Notes: generated by a model from the sequence alone, not told the origin. Positions 42,341 through 50,999 are shown, counted from the stretch's first letter. The stretch: DNA of 64,000 nucleotides from Eubacterium sp. UBA3279 (GCA_002361775.1 DETV01000100.1:39622-103621); one strand, 5' to 3'. Numbers and translations are program-made.

Positions 42341-44041
42341 ATGAATAAATTACAGGAAGTCATCTATTCTGATGCATATGCCGATATCATTATCCCTTAT
42401 GCTTACACTACGCCGGAACGATTTCTTCAGTCTAATGAACAATATTTTCCTCAGATTATTGATAAAGAATACGGTTTTCTTCATCTCCCCACCTATATGA
42501 GTACCACAGGAGCCAACACCAGTTTCTTTTACAGCCTGATTCCCAACCTCTTTGTCCCTTTAGATACTACCAGTCTGGAGGAAGCAGGCATTATCAAAGC
42601 ACAAACCCAGCCCGCCCTTATGCTCAGTGGTAAAAATATTCTCCTTGGACTGATTGATACCGGTATTCAATACACCCATCCTGCTTTTCAGCTTCCGGGA
42701 AAACGTACCAAAATTGTGCGAATCTGGGATCAGACTATCCCTTCGCCCTCTAACGATGGTCCTTTTGGATATGGAACAGTATTTACAGAAGAAGACATCA
42801 ATCGCGCGCTGAACAGTGATGATCCTCTTGCGGTTGTGCCGTCCACAGATTTAAATGGACATGGCACTTATCTGGCGGGAATTGCCGCCGGAACGCCGGA
42901 TGCTGCCAATAATTTTCTTGGAGTTGCCTATGACGCAAAAATTGCCATGGTGCGTCTGAAAGAAGCGAAACCCCATTTGAAAAAATTTTACTATTTTTCC
43001 GGCAATGTGCCTGTATATCAGGAAACAGATATTATGACCGGCATCCAATATTTACTTACCTTATCCCGTCAACTTCGATTACCTTTAGTTTTATGTATCG
43101 CCCTGGGAAGCAATCAGGGGGATCACATGGGATATACTCCTTTGGATCTGAGCATCCGGCAACTGACATCTTTACCTGGAGTCGCAGTAGTCATCGCCGG
43201 TGGAAATGAAGCTGGAAAAGCTCATCACTATTTTGGCACCGTCCCCTCTCAGACAGACTATAAAAGCGTGGAAATATTTGTCCGTGAAAATACAAAAGGG
43301 TTTTTCCTGGAATTATGGGGACAGCCCCCGGAATTATTTTCAGTGGGCTTTCGTTCTCCAACAGGAGAAGTGATTCCCCGGATTCCCGCCAGCCTGGGAC
43401 AGACGGAAGTTGTACGTTTTTTTCTCGAAGATTCCAGAATTATCATCAATTACGACATTATTCAAAACACTTCCGGCAATCAGCTAATATTTATCCGCTT
43501 CGAAAATCCCACACAGGGAATATGGACTATGGATGTATACTGTAAAAATCGGCTTAACGGAGAATTTCATACCTGGCTTCCGATCAGTGGTTTTCTCTCT
43601 CCTGATGTGACTTTTTTGTCCCCGGATCCTTTTACCACCATCACCACACCGGGAAATTCTGTACAGGTAATTACTGTTTCCGCTTATAACGCCTACACCA
43701 ACAGTATTTTTATCAATTCCAGCCGGGGCTATTCCCGGAGTAATCAAGTCAAACCGGATTTTGCAGCGCCGGGTGTGGATGTAACTGGTCCGGACCTCAG
43801 AACCGGATATATAAACAACAGCGGAACCAGTGCTTCCGCAGCTCTCACCGCCGGAAGCGCCGCTCTTCTTCTGGAATGGGGAATAAAAGAACGATATCCT
43901 CTCTATTTATCTACCTATGAAGTTAAAAATTTTCTGATCCGGGGTGCCACCCGGCATCCTGAACTGGTTTACCCCAATCGGGAATGGGGGTATGGAACCT
44001 TAAATCTTTATCAGGTATTTTCTTCTATTTCCACCACATGA
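42341..44041 (+). CDS. S8 family serine peptidase, Csp-like
   Basis: This 566-residue subtilase resembles the clostridial Csp group: an N-terminal region of about 95 residues, then the catalytic domain with Asp in LLGLIDTGIQYTHPAF, His in DLNGHGTYLAGIAAG, and Ser in NNSGTSASAALTAGSAALL; a jelly-roll-like insert lies between His and Ser (about 330-440). All three catalytic residues are present. In Clostridium perfringens CspB activates germination lytic enzymes; many gut Lachnospiraceae carry paralogues of unknown role. The ATG at 42341 has TAAGG six bases upstream; upstream in-frame starts have no site. No signal peptide is seen. Confidence 0.87.
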   Translation: MNKLQEVIYSDAYADIIIPYAYTTPERFLQSNEQYFPQIIDKEYGFLHLPTYMSTTGANTSFFYSLIPNLFVPLDTTSLEEAGIIKAQTQPALMLSGKNILLGLIDTGIQYTHPAFQLPGKRTKIVRIWDQTIPSPSNDGPFGYGTVFTEEDINRALNSDDPLAVVPSTDLNGHGTYLAGIAAGTPDAANNFLGVAYDAKIAMVRLKEAKPHLKKFYYFSGNVPVYQETDIMTGIQYLLTLSRQLRLPLVLCIALGSNQGDHMGYTPLDLSIRQLTSLPGVAVVIAGGNEAGKAHHYFGTVPSQTDYKSVEIFVRENTKGFFLELWGQPPELFSVGFRSPTGEVIPRIPASLGQTEVVRFFLEDSRIIINYDIIQNTSGNQLIFIRFENPTQGIWTMDVYCKNRLNGEFHTWLPISGFLSPDVTFLSPDPFTTITTPGNSVQVITVSAYNAYTNSIFINSSRGYSRSNQVKPDFAAPGVDVTGPDLRTGYINNSGTSASAALTAGSAALLLEWGIKERYPLYLSTYEVKNFLIRGATRHPELVYPNREWGYGTLNLYQVFSSISTT

Positions 44042-44047
44042 TTTTGT

Positions 44048-44076
44048 AACACATTTTCTGTCTGCACCATAAGATA
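44048..44076 (+). promoter_or_regulatory. Possible sporulation (sigma K/E-like) promoter before the Cys/Gly-rich gene
   Basis: CATAAGATA (44068-44076) matches the CATA-N3-TA form of mother-cell sigma -10 elements, with AAC 17 bases upstream. No good sigma-A promoter is seen in the 68-base gap. A single match of this weak consensus can occur by chance. Confidence 0.3.
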
Positions 44077-44109
44077 AAGTGTAATCAATAAAATCTTGGA
44101 GGATTTAAA

Positions 44110-44373
44110 ATGAGTGATATTACAGCAACAAACTGTGGATGTGAGCATGATTGTGGATGTGGATGCGGAAATACCAATACAGGATGCGGTATTTTTAATT
44201 CCAATGGAGGATGCTGTGACATTATCCTGTTACTCCTGATTCTCTCCAGTTGTGGGGGATGGGGAAATGGAAATAATGGCGGATGTATGGGCGGCGGCGA
44301 TAATTGCTGCTGGCTGATCTTGATTCTTCTGTTCTGCTGCGGCGGATGGGGAAACAACGGTGGCTGCTGCTAA
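44110..44373 (+). CDS. Small Cys/Gly/Asn-rich protein with two hydrophobic stretches
   Basis: This 87-residue protein has 19 cysteines and many Gly, Asn and Trp. Blocks are CGCEHDCGCGCG near the start, then hydrophobic IILLLLILSS, a Gly/Asn stretch GGWGNGNNGG, a second hydrophobic CCWLILILLFCC and GGWGNNGGCC at the end. Similar Firmicute proteins have been auto-named chorion-class high-cysteine protein, which reflects composition only. The TTGGAGG site and its position make it a real gene. Disulfide-rich, amphiphilic composition fits a surface or spore-coat component, but that is inference. A terminator follows at 44414-44460. Confidence 0.75.
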   Translation: MSDITATNCGCEHDCGCGCGNTNTGCGIFNSNGGCCDIILLLLILSSCGGWGNGNNGGCMGGGDNCCWLILILLFCCGGWGNNGGCC

Positions 44374-44413
44374 ACAGATAAAAAGCCGGATACCGACTAA
44401 TATAAGTATTTTA

Positions 44414-44460
44414 TAGAAAAGAGGGATAATCTCGTAAACCGGGGTTATCCTTTTTTCTAT
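44414..44460 (+). terminator. Terminator of the Cys/Gly-rich gene
   Basis: GGATAATC pairs with GGTTATCC and is followed by TTTTTTCT, 50 bases after the stop; flanking AGAAAA/TTTTCT can extend the stem. Confidence 0.75.
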
Positions 44461-44511
44461 AAAAAAACTCCGCCGTACAAGAGAACGTATCAAAGTCTCC
44501 TTATACGGCGG
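44461..44511 (-). terminator. Terminator of the small minus-strand gene
   Basis: CCGCCGTA and TACGGCGG form the stem; on the minus strand GAGTTTTTTT follows. It ends the short reading frame at 44520-44675. Confidence 0.75.
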
Positions 44512-44519
44512 CAGACAAA

Positions 44520-44675
44520 TTATTTACCGTCTTTTCTGCTTTTCTTCTCTTCTCTTTTTACAGATTCCGTGTTTTGAAAACAGTCTTTTCCTTTTTTTCT
44601 TTTTTCCATACATTCCAAATCTATTTCATACAATTCATTTCCATGAATAATTAATTTTTGCTTTTTTTCTTCCAT
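44520..44675 (-). CDS. Small Lys/Glu-rich protein of unknown function
   Basis: A 51-codon frame starts MEEKKQKLIIHGNELYEIDL and ends EEKKSRKDGK. It has a good AAAGGAAA ribosome binding site seven to eight bases before its ATG and a strong dedicated terminator at 44461-44511, both of which argue for a real gene. It is highly charged, contains two Cys and has no membrane segment. I do not recognise the family. It is divergent from the two unknown genes at 44811 and 45161. Confidence 0.6.
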   Translation of the reverse strand: MEEKKQKLIIHGNELYEIDLECMEKRKKGKDCFQNTESVKREEKKSRKDGK

Positions 44676-44810
44676 AAAATTTCCTTTCTCTGTCTTAATA
44701 TAATATATGCAGAAAATAACAAGAAGAAACTAATCGTCATCTGTATGAATAAAACAGTTCTATCTGTCACCCTTTCCGCATATCTTTTACAAAAAGCCAG
44801 GAGGCAATTT

Positions 44811-45164
44811 ATGGGAGAAGAACAAATTCCCTGTCAGACTCCTCTGGATACACAAGTTTCCCAGGATACTCTGCAGATCATGAAAGCTGCAATTCCTTAT
44901 ATGCCACAAAAAGGACAGAAATTGCTTGCCATCTATGCCAAAATCAGGGAACTGTCCAATACTCTGTCGTATTTTCGTTCCTCTCAGCCCGAGTTATCCA
45001 TCATGTCTATTTCTCCTGTCCAACCGGAAGAAATGCTGAATGATATGAAAAAATATGCATCCGATTGTACACGAAATCAGATAGACCAACTCTTATTTGC
45101 GCTAAACACGATTCAGTTAATTCAAATGTATCAGGAAAATTCCCCAGGAGGTGAAGAATCATGA
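44811..45164 (+). CDS. Conserved-looking protein of unknown function (117 aa)
   Basis: The AGGAGG six bases before the ATG at 44811 fixes this start (MGEEQIPCQTPL); the open frame extends upstream without a site. The protein is mostly helical, hydrophilic and cytosolic, with MKAAIPYMPQKGQKLLAIYA and YASDCTRNQIDQLLFALNTI as the most regular helices. No catalytic motif is visible. Its stop overlaps the start of the next gene (ATGA), so the two products are probably made together and may form a complex. Function unknown. Confidence 0.75.
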   Translation: MGEEQIPCQTPLDTQVSQDTLQIMKAAIPYMPQKGQKLLAIYAKIRELSNTLSYFRSSQPELSIMSISPVQPEEMLNDMKKYASDCTRNQIDQLLFALNTIQLIQMYQENSPGGEES

Positions 45165-45439
45165 ATCAGGATTGGATGAATCATCCGGGCTTATCTGGCA
45201 TCGATCCGGCAAAAATGGCATTACTTCAAAATCTTGTTTCCCAGGGAGCGGGAAAATCTCAAAATGAAATGCTGAATTTTCTCACCGGAGCAGCCAACAC
45301 TTCTCAGCAGCAGGGACTTCAATTTACTCCTGATGAAATGGATATGGTGGTAGAAGTCTTAAAAGCGGGAAAATCACCTCAGGAGATCGCAAAAATCAAC
45401 CGAATGGTGGGACTTTTAAAAATGATGAAAAAAAGATAA
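45161..45439 (+). CDS. Small unknown protein coupled to the preceding gene (92 aa)
   Basis: This 92-residue protein starts with an ATGA overlap and has AGGAGGTG in front. It is rich in Met, Gln and Asn (MALLQNLVSQGAGKSQNEML, TPDEMDMVVEVLKAGKSPQE) and ends in a basic tail LLKMMKKR. It looks helical and soluble. No known domain is recognised. A bidirectional terminator follows directly. Its tight pairing with the 117-residue gene is the only functional clue. Confidence 0.72.
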   Translation: MNQDWMNHPGLSGIDPAKMALLQNLVSQGAGKSQNEMLNFLTGAANTSQQQGLQFTPDEMDMVVEVLKAGKSPQEIAKINRMVGLLKMMKKR

Positions 45440-45504
45440 AAAAACGGAGTTGTCGCATGAAACGAATATTTCAGAATCATGTTGAAAGCGACAGCTCCGT
45501 TTTC
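45440..45504. terminator. Bidirectional terminator
   Basis: AAAACGGAG-TTGTCGC pairs with GCGACA-GCTCCGTTTT around a 31-base loop. It ends the unknown gene pair on the plus strand and cinA on the minus strand. Confidence 0.82.
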
Positions 45505-45510
45505 CAATAA

Positions 45511-46779
45511 TTACAGACTGCAATAATAATGTTTCAGGATACTTTCTCTTAAAAGGATTAAGGCCTGTACCACCGCCTGTTCACGGATTTTACTTCTGTT
45601 TCCGTTAAAATGAAATTCTCTCACTTCTGTTTTGTCTTTGCAGCAGCAGCCAATATATACCAATCCCACCGGTTTTTCTTTGGTTCCTCCATCCGGACCG
45701 GCCAGACCGGTGACAGAAACACTCACATCACAGGACGTGCTGGCAACGGCTCCCTGAGCCATTTCCTTGGCAGTGCGGGCGCTGACAGCCCCTTCCGTCT
45801 TCAATGTGGATTTTTTTACCAGTGTGAATTTTCGTTTTGCCTTATTGGAATAGGTGATTAATCCCTGTTTCAAAACCTCAGAAGCTCCTGGCACATTGAC
45901 AAGGCGGGCGGTTAAAGCTCCTCCTGTACAGGACTCCACTGTAGTTAATTCCAGTTTTCTGTCTTTTAAAAGTTCTATCACACACTCTTCCAAAGTCTTT
46001 TTTTCGTCTGTGGTATAAATCTTTTCCCCGAAGCGTATTTTCAATTCTTTTACCACTGGCTTAATCAGTTTCTTCGCTGCCGCTTCATTTTCTGCCCTTG
46101 CTGTAATACGCAGGTGAACCTCCCCTGTCTTTGCATAAGTTGCAATAGTAGGATTTGTCTGGCTGTCAATCAGATCGCGGATCTGATCTTCTACCATACT
46201 TTCCCCTACGCCGCATACCTTTACCATCTTTGAAAAAATAATTTCCGGTTGCTTTTCCTGCAGATAAGGCGCAACCTGTTCTTCAAACATGGGCTTTAAT
46301 TCATTGGGCGGACCGGGAAGCAAGATCATGCTTTTTCCTTCTTTTTCCAATATAAGTCCCGGCGCTGTACCATTGCCATTGTCCAGAATAATAGCATCCT
46401 CCGGAACAATTGCCTGTTTCCAGTTATTCTCAGTCAGGCGAAGACCAGGATGGCTCAGCAGATAATTATCCATATATTCCTGGATACACTTTCTGGTATG
46501 CGGATCCTCCACCAGCTTCTTTCCCATCACTCTGGCTGCCACTTCTTTTGTCATATCATCCTGGGTAGGTCCCAGACCTCCACAGAGAATCACCACATCT
46601 GAACGCTCCAACGCCTGACGGATCACCTGGGTCATCCGTTCTTCATTGTCACCTACTACAGACTGATAATACATATTCAATCCCAGACCTGCACATTTTT
46701 CTGCAAGATATGCAGCATTTGTATTTACGATATTTCCCAGTAAAAGCTCAGTTCCCACACAAACCAGTTCTGCAATCAT
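45511..46779 (-). CDS. cinA: CinA family protein (competence/damage-inducible; nicotinamide-nucleotide amidase)
   Basis: This 422-residue two-domain protein has a MoaB-like N-terminal domain (MIAELVCVGTELLLGNIVNT, LCGGLGPTQDDMTKEVAA) with ADP-ribose or NMN-related pyrophosphatase activity in relatives, and a C-terminal PncC deamidase domain (TVESCTGGALTARLVN, VSVTGLAGPDGGTKEKPVG) that recycles NMN. The ATG at 46779 has AAAGGAGAAA upstream; longer in-frame starts run into pgsA. It is the last gene of the yicC-to-cinA run, 14 bases after pgsA, as in many Firmicutes. Confidence 0.95.
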   Translation of the reverse strand: MIAELVCVGTELLLGNIVNTNAAYLAEKCAGLGLNMYYQSVVGDNEERMTQVIRQALERSDVVILCGGLGPTQDDMTKEVAARVMGKKLVEDPHTRKCIQEYMDNYLLSHPGLRLTENNWKQAIVPEDAIILDNGNGTAPGLILEKEGKSMILLPGPPNELKPMFEEQVAPYLQEKQPEIIFSKMVKVCGVGESMVEDQIRDLIDSQTNPTIATYAKTGEVHLRITARAENEAAAKKLIKPVVKELKIRFGEKIYTTDEKKTLEECVIELLKDRKLELTTVESCTGGALTARLVNVPGASEVLKQGLITYSNKAKRKFTLVKKSTLKTEGAVSARTAKEMAQGAVASTSCDVSVSVTGLAGPDGGTKEKPVGLVYIGCCCKDKTEVREFHFNGNRSKIREQAVVQALILLRESILKHYYCSL

Positions 46780-46793
46780 AGTATTTCTCCTTT

Positions 46794-47330
46794 TTAGTCC
46801 TGAAACGAAAGAACGCTGCGGTTCTGCCACAGATAAGTTACCAGAGAAATAACTGTCAGAGCAAGGGATGCGTAGATTAAAATCTGTTCCAGAATAACAA
46901 ATCCGCCTCCCAGATCAGCAATAAGCACAACGATCATAACCATCTGACAGACTGTTTTTAACTTACCCCAGTAATTTGCCGCAATTACCACTCCATTATC
47001 GGAAGCGATCAGCCGGAAACCACTGATAACAAATTCACGTCCAATGATAACAATTACCACCCAACTGGGAATTCTTCCCAATTCAATCATACAGATCATG
47101 GCAGAGCAGACCAGCAATTTATCTGCCAGAGGATCCATAAATTTTCCAAAATTTGTAACCAGATGATCCCTTCTTGCCAGATAACCATCCAGAGTATCTG
47201 TCAGACTGGCAATTACAAAAATCGCCAATGCAGCCCATTTACTCCAGGAACCAAAATCAACTAACATAAACACTACAAAAAAAGGAATCATAATAATACG
47301 AAGCATAGTAAGTTTATTCGGTGTATTCAT
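46794..47330 (-). CDS. pgsA: CDP-diacylglycerol--glycerol-3-phosphate 3-phosphatidyltransferase
   Basis: This 178-residue membrane enzyme makes phosphatidylglycerol phosphate. The CDP-alcohol transferase signature is complete: DTLDGYLARRDHLV followed by FGKFMDPLADK, giving the D-x2-DG-x2-AR-x8-G-x3-D-x3-D pattern near residues 42-66. It has several hydrophobic helices. The ATG at 47330 is preferred over a TTG two codons earlier because AGGAGAG is then correctly spaced. It overlaps the end of rimO by 17 bases, so translation is coupled. Confidence 0.95.
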   Translation of the reverse strand: MNTPNKLTMLRIIMIPFFVVFMLVDFGSWSKWAALAIFVIASLTDTLDGYLARRDHLVTNFGKFMDPLADKLLVCSAMICMIELGRIPSWVVIVIIGREFVISGFRLIASDNGVVIAANYWGKLKTVCQMVMIVVLIADLGGGFVILEQILIYASLALTVISLVTYLWQNRSVLSFQD

Positions 47331-48651
47331 CTTCAATCTCTCCTATCAAATCATATTCCAGGGCGCCTGTAACCTTCACCTTAACAAAGTCTCCGGACAT
47401 GAGCAATTCTCCCGTATTGATAAAAATATAGCCGTCAATCCCCGGCGCGTCTGCGTAGGTACGACCCACATATGCATTTTCATCTGCCACTTTTCCTTCC
47501 ACCATTACCATCATGGTTTCTCCGATACGGGAATCGCCATATTCTGCTGAAATATCCTGCTGCAGTTCCATCAGATCTGCCTTCCGGTCCTCTTTGATCT
47601 CTTCCGGAATCTGCTGATCCATAAGGGCTGCCGGCGTATCTTCTTCCGGGGAATAAGTAAATACTCCCAATCGTTCGAATTCCATTTCATCCACAAAATC
47701 CATCAATTCTTCATGATCTTCTTCTGTTTCTCCTGGAAATCCGGTGATCAGGGTAGTACGAAGAACCATATCCGGTATTTCTTCCCGTATTTTCCCGATA
47801 ATATCTGTCAGTTGCTGCCGTGTGGTACGTCTGCCCATACGTTTCAAAATACGGTCACTGGCATGCTGAATAGGAAGATCCATATAATGACAGATTTTCT
47901 TTTCTTCCCGGATCGTCTGAATCAGCTCAGGATAAATCTCTTCCGGATAACAATACAACAATCGGATCCAGTAAATCCCCGGAATCTTACATAATTCTTT
48001 CAATAAAAGATGCAACGATTTCTTTCCGTACAAATCTTTTCCGTAAATAGTAGTTTCCTGGGCTACCAGAATCAGTTCTCTCACACCCTGTTCTGCCAGT
48101 TTTCTTGCCTGCTCCACCAAGCGCTCCATGGGAACACTTCTGTAATTTCCTCTGATTTTCGGAATAATACAGTATGTACAGTGTTTTTCACAGCCTTCTG
48201 CAATCTTGAGATACTCATAATATCCCCCTGTGGTTACCACACGTTTTCCCGGCAAAGTGGGAATTCCTTCCAACGGCTTAAACTCATGAACAGTATGACC
48301 TGCCAGCGCTTCTCTGGCTGCCTTTAATATCTCTCCATGGCTGTTAGTCCCCAGAACTCCATCTACTTCAGGAATCTCTTTGGTGATTTCTTCCCTGTAT
48401 CTTTCTGCCAGACAGCCTGTAACAAGCAGCGCTTTACAATTTCCCTGGGTCTTATACTCTGCCATCTCCAAAATAGCCTGAATACTCTCTTCTTTCGCAT
48501 CATGGATAAAACAACAGGTATTAATCACGATCACATCAGCTTCCTCTTCGCTGTCTGTAATCTCATACCCTTCTGAAACAAAAGCTCCCAGCATCTCTTC
48601 TGAGTCCACCAGATTTTTATCACATCCCAGTGACATAAAAAATGTCTTCAT
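47314..48651 (-). CDS. rimO: Ribosomal protein S12 methylthiotransferase RimO
   Basis: This 445-residue radical-SAM enzyme adds a methylthio group to the conserved Asp of ribosomal protein S12. The N-terminal methylthiotransferase domain has MSLGCDKNLVDSEEM and CCFIHDAKEES cysteines; the radical-SAM triad is in EGCEKHCTYCIIPKIRG near residues 145-161; a TRAM domain closes the protein. The D-K-N after GC and overall length favour RimO over MiaB. The ATG at 48651 is chosen; the frame extends upstream over the rpoZ terminator without a credible site. Confidence 0.95.
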   Translation of the reverse strand: MKTFFMSLGCDKNLVDSEEMLGAFVSEGYEITDSEEEADVIVINTCCFIHDAKEESIQAILEMAEYKTQGNCKALLVTGCLAERYREEITKEIPEVDGVLGTNSHGEILKAAREALAGHTVHEFKPLEGIPTLPGKRVVTTGGYYEYLKIAEGCEKHCTYCIIPKIRGNYRSVPMERLVEQARKLAEQGVRELILVAQETTIYGKDLYGKKSLHLLLKELCKIPGIYWIRLLYCYPEEIYPELIQTIREEKKICHYMDLPIQHASDRILKRMGRRTTRQQLTDIIGKIREEIPDMVLRTTLITGFPGETEEDHEELMDFVDEMEFERLGVFTYSPEEDTPAALMDQQIPEEIKEDRKADLMELQQDISAEYGDSRIGETMMVMVEGKVADENAYVGRTYADAPGIDGYIFINTGELLMSGDFVKVKVTGALEYDLIGEIEDEYTE

Positions 48652-48686
48652 AGATCTTTCCCTTCTGATTATTACGGTTTTAGACA

Positions 48687-48720
48687 TAAAAGGGGGCGCC
48701 TCATCCCTGAGACATCCCCC
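48687..48720 (-). terminator. Possible terminator between rpoZ and rimO
   Basis: GGGGG-AT-GTCTCA pairs with TGAGGC-G-CCCCC and is followed by TTTTATG on the minus strand. It could reduce read-through from the yicC-remA-gmk-rpoZ genes into rimO. Confidence 0.6.
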
Positions 48721-48730
48721 TCCCATATGA

Positions 48731-49021
48731 TTACTCAGTTACTGTTTCTTCTGCTGGTGTCTCTGCAGTATCAGTCATCTCTTCCTCTTCTCCTGTGTCC
48801 GGAAGAATCTTAACCTGCCCTTTATAAACCTCTTCCACTGCGATAGAGAGAGGTTTGTTAAGAGGATAATAAACCAGCGGATCTGCCCCACCAATAATCT
48901 GTCTTGCTCTCTTGCTGGTAGCCAAAACGATAGAATAACGACTGTTACATACCGGAGTATCGTCCTCCTCTACCTCACTGTTAACTGCCTGAATCAATTC
49001 TGTATAAGATGGATGTATCAT
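48731..49021 (-). CDS. rpoZ: DNA-directed RNA polymerase omega subunit
   Basis: This 96-residue protein is omega: MIHPSYTELIQAV, NSRYSIVLATSKRARQIIGG and KPLSIAVEEVYKGQVKIL fit the family. The last 20 residues are acidic and Thr/Glu-rich. Omega helps assemble beta-prime. It lies three bases after gmk, the normal Firmicute gmk-rpoZ order. Confidence 0.93.
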   Translation of the reverse strand: MIHPSYTELIQAVNSEVEEDDTPVCNSRYSIVLATSKRARQIIGGADPLVYYPLNKPLSIAVEEVYKGQVKILPDTGEEEEMTDTAETPAEETVTE

Positions 49022-49024
49022 AAT

Positions 49025-49654
49025 TTATTCTCCTTTCATTTCTTTTAATTCTTTTTGTAATTTTGTAACCATGTCTGTATTTGCTTCCATGCGAAGATGT
49101 TCCCGCTGAATTAACTGATGAACTTCTGTCACACAGTCATCCAACTGATCATTAATTACCAGATACTCATATCTGTCCATCAGTAAGGACTCTTCCGCCG
49201 CCCGGTTCATCCGTTCCCGGATCACTTCTTCTGATTCTGTTCCCCGATGAAGCAACCGATTTCTCAATTCTTCTGCTGACGGGGGCGTTACAAACAAAAG
49301 CAGCGCTTCCGGATTCTTTTCTTTCACCTTTAAAGCGCCCTGTACTTCAATTTCCAGGATCACATCTTTTCCGGCAGCCAGTTGTTCCTGAACGTATGCT
49401 TTCGGTGTGCCATAATAATTCGACACATAGCAGGCATACTCATATAAGGCATCCTGCCGGATCAGCTCCTCAAATTCCTCTTTGGTCTTGAAAAAATATT
49501 CCCGGCCATTTACTTCTCCTTCCCGGGGCGCCCGGGTAGTTGCAGAAACAGACAGAGCATAGCAGTCATAGCGGGTCATCAGTTCTTTTACCACTGTACC
49601 CTTACCTGCTCCGGAAAAGCCGGAAATAATTACCAAACTTCCTTTTTTACTCAT
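49025..49654 (-). CDS. gmk: Guanylate kinase
   Basis: This 209-residue kinase phosphorylates GMP to GDP. The P-loop SGFSGAGKGTVVKEL is at residues 10-24, SVSATTRAPREGEVNGREYFF binds GMP near 37-57, and RMNRAAEESLLMDRYEYLVIN forms the C-terminal lid region. The ATG at 49654 overlaps the last codons of remA, with AAGGTGAT as a modest ribosome binding site. It sits in the conserved yicC-remA-gmk-rpoZ order. Confidence 0.96.
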   Translation of the reverse strand: MSKKGSLVIISGFSGAGKGTVVKELMTRYDCYALSVSATTRAPREGEVNGREYFFKTKEEFEELIRQDALYEYACYVSNYYGTPKAYVQEQLAAGKDVILEIEVQGALKVKEKNPEALLLFVTPPSAEELRNRLLHRGTESEEVIRERMNRAAEESLLMDRYEYLVINDQLDDCVTEVHQLIQREHLRMEANTDMVTKLQKELKEMKGE

Positions 49655-49922
49655 CCATATCACCTTTTTCTTCTATGATATTTTTATCAGACTGGAACCG
49701 CCGGCCTATAGTATCCGGCTGCAATGCGGAAAGAACAATGAAAGAATCTTCCGTGACCAGCACGCCTTTCGTTCTTCTTCCCTGCGTGGCATCTATTACC
49801 CGTTTTTCTTCCTTTGCAGTCTGGATCAGACGCTTTACAGGAGCAGCATCCGGGCTGACAACCGCCACGATTTTATCAGCATTTACAATATTTCCAAATC
49901 CTATATTTACAAATCTTGCCAT
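49647..49922 (-). CDS. remA: RemA/DUF370 family regulator
   Basis: This 91-residue protein is RemA (extracellular matrix regulatory protein, DUF370), a ring-forming DNA-binding regulator that in Bacillus activates biofilm-matrix operons and osmoprotection. The family core FVNIGFGNIVNADKIVAVVSPD at residues 4-25 and IDATQGRRTKGVLVTEDSFI are nearly as in Bacillus. The overlap with gmk and the nine-base gap to yicC show tight coupling. Its targets here are unknown. Confidence 0.93.
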   Translation of the reverse strand: MARFVNIGFGNIVNADKIVAVVSPDAAPVKRLIQTAKEEKRVIDATQGRRTKGVLVTEDSFIVLSALQPDTIGRRFQSDKNIIEEKGDMDE

Positions 49923-49931
49923 GGCGCTGCC

Positions 49932-50810
49932 TCATTCAATATTCTGAATCTGTTCTCTGATCTTTTCGATCTCCGTCTTCAGATCAATAGCCAGATTTGA
50001 CGTTTCCAGATCATTTGCCTTAGACAAAATCGTATTTGCCTCCCGGTTCATCTCCTGAGCAATAAAATCCAATTTTCTTCCGATTCCGCTGCCATCCTGA
50101 AGAACCTTTCTCATATGTTCCACATGACTCTTTAACCGGACAGTTTCTTCGTCCGTACAGATCTTATCTGCAAAAATAACAACCTCGGCTGCAATCCTGT
50201 TTTCCTCCAGTTGTGTATCGGCCAGTACTTCTTTTAACTTCTCTTCCAGCTTTGCCCGATACTCTCTGATGATTTCCGGAGAACGAACTTCAATCTGTGT
50301 GACTTTTTCTGTCATATCATCCAACTTCAGATACAGATCATTTCTCAGATGTTCGCCTTCCATCTGCCTTGCATGGGAAAACTGTTCCCCGGCGCTTCGC
50401 AGAGCCTTTTCCAGAAGCTCCCATATCTCCTCCTCATCTACAGAGCCTTCTTCCATGGTAAATACTTCCGGACATCGTCCCAACTGTGTTACCGTCACAT
50501 CATCTTTTAATCCAAAATCTTCTGCCATCTGTCGAAAATATGTCAGATACTGCGCTGCAATATCTTTCTTATACTGCAAAACAACATTGGAAGGTGTATA
50601 GTCTTCATAAGAAATAAATACATCTACTTTTCCTCTCTGCATATATTCTTTCAAAATACCTCTGATTGCATTTTCAAAAAATACAAGTTTCTTTGGCATC
50701 CGGATATTGAAATCCAGATATCTGTGATTTACCGATTTTATCTCTACGGTAAACTTCCGTTCGGAATCCTGAACTTCAGCTCTTCCGAACCCTGTCATAC
50801 TTTTAATCAT
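49932..50810 (-). CDS. yicC: YicC/YloC family endoribonuclease
   Basis: This 292-residue protein is a full-length YicC (YloC) member: MIKSMTGFGRAEVQ at the N-terminus, EIKSVNHRYLDFNIRMPKKL near 25-45 and the C-terminal FIAQEMNREANTILSKANDL, the most conserved family segment. Recent work shows manganese-dependent endoribonuclease activity for Escherichia and Bacillus members. It heads the yicC-remA-gmk-rpoZ-rimO-pgsA-cinA run and has a near-ideal promoter at 50894-50922. Confidence 0.95.
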   Translation of the reverse strand: MIKSMTGFGRAEVQDSERKFTVEIKSVNHRYLDFNIRMPKKLVFFENAIRGILKEYMQRGKVDVFISYEDYTPSNVVLQYKKDIAAQYLTYFRQMAEDFGLKDDVTVTQLGRCPEVFTMEEGSVDEEEIWELLEKALRSAGEQFSHARQMEGEHLRNDLYLKLDDMTEKVTQIEVRSPEIIREYRAKLEEKLKEVLADTQLEENRIAAEVVIFADKICTDEETVRLKSHVEHMRKVLQDGSGIGRKLDFIAQEMNREANTILSKANDLETSNLAIDLKTEIEKIREQIQNIE

Positions 50811-50893
50811 AGTTAATACTTCTCACTTTATTCTTTTTTACTGCAGGAATTCTTATAAACTTTTTAAGAATCCATTAATATGCATATGTTATT

Positions 50894-50922
50894 ATTATAA
50901 TTCAAGACAAAACCCTAGTCAA
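50894..50922 (-). promoter_or_regulatory. Promoter of the yicC operon
   Basis: TTGACT (50917-50922) and a perfect TATAAT (50894-50899) on the minus strand, 17 bases apart, 84 bases upstream of yicC. Confidence 0.75.
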
Positions 50923-50999
50923 ATCCTTTTTTTGTGGTTATAATAACTTTAGCAGCAGTTTACTGCAGACTTTATCTGAAAATAGGAGAAAAAAGCAAT

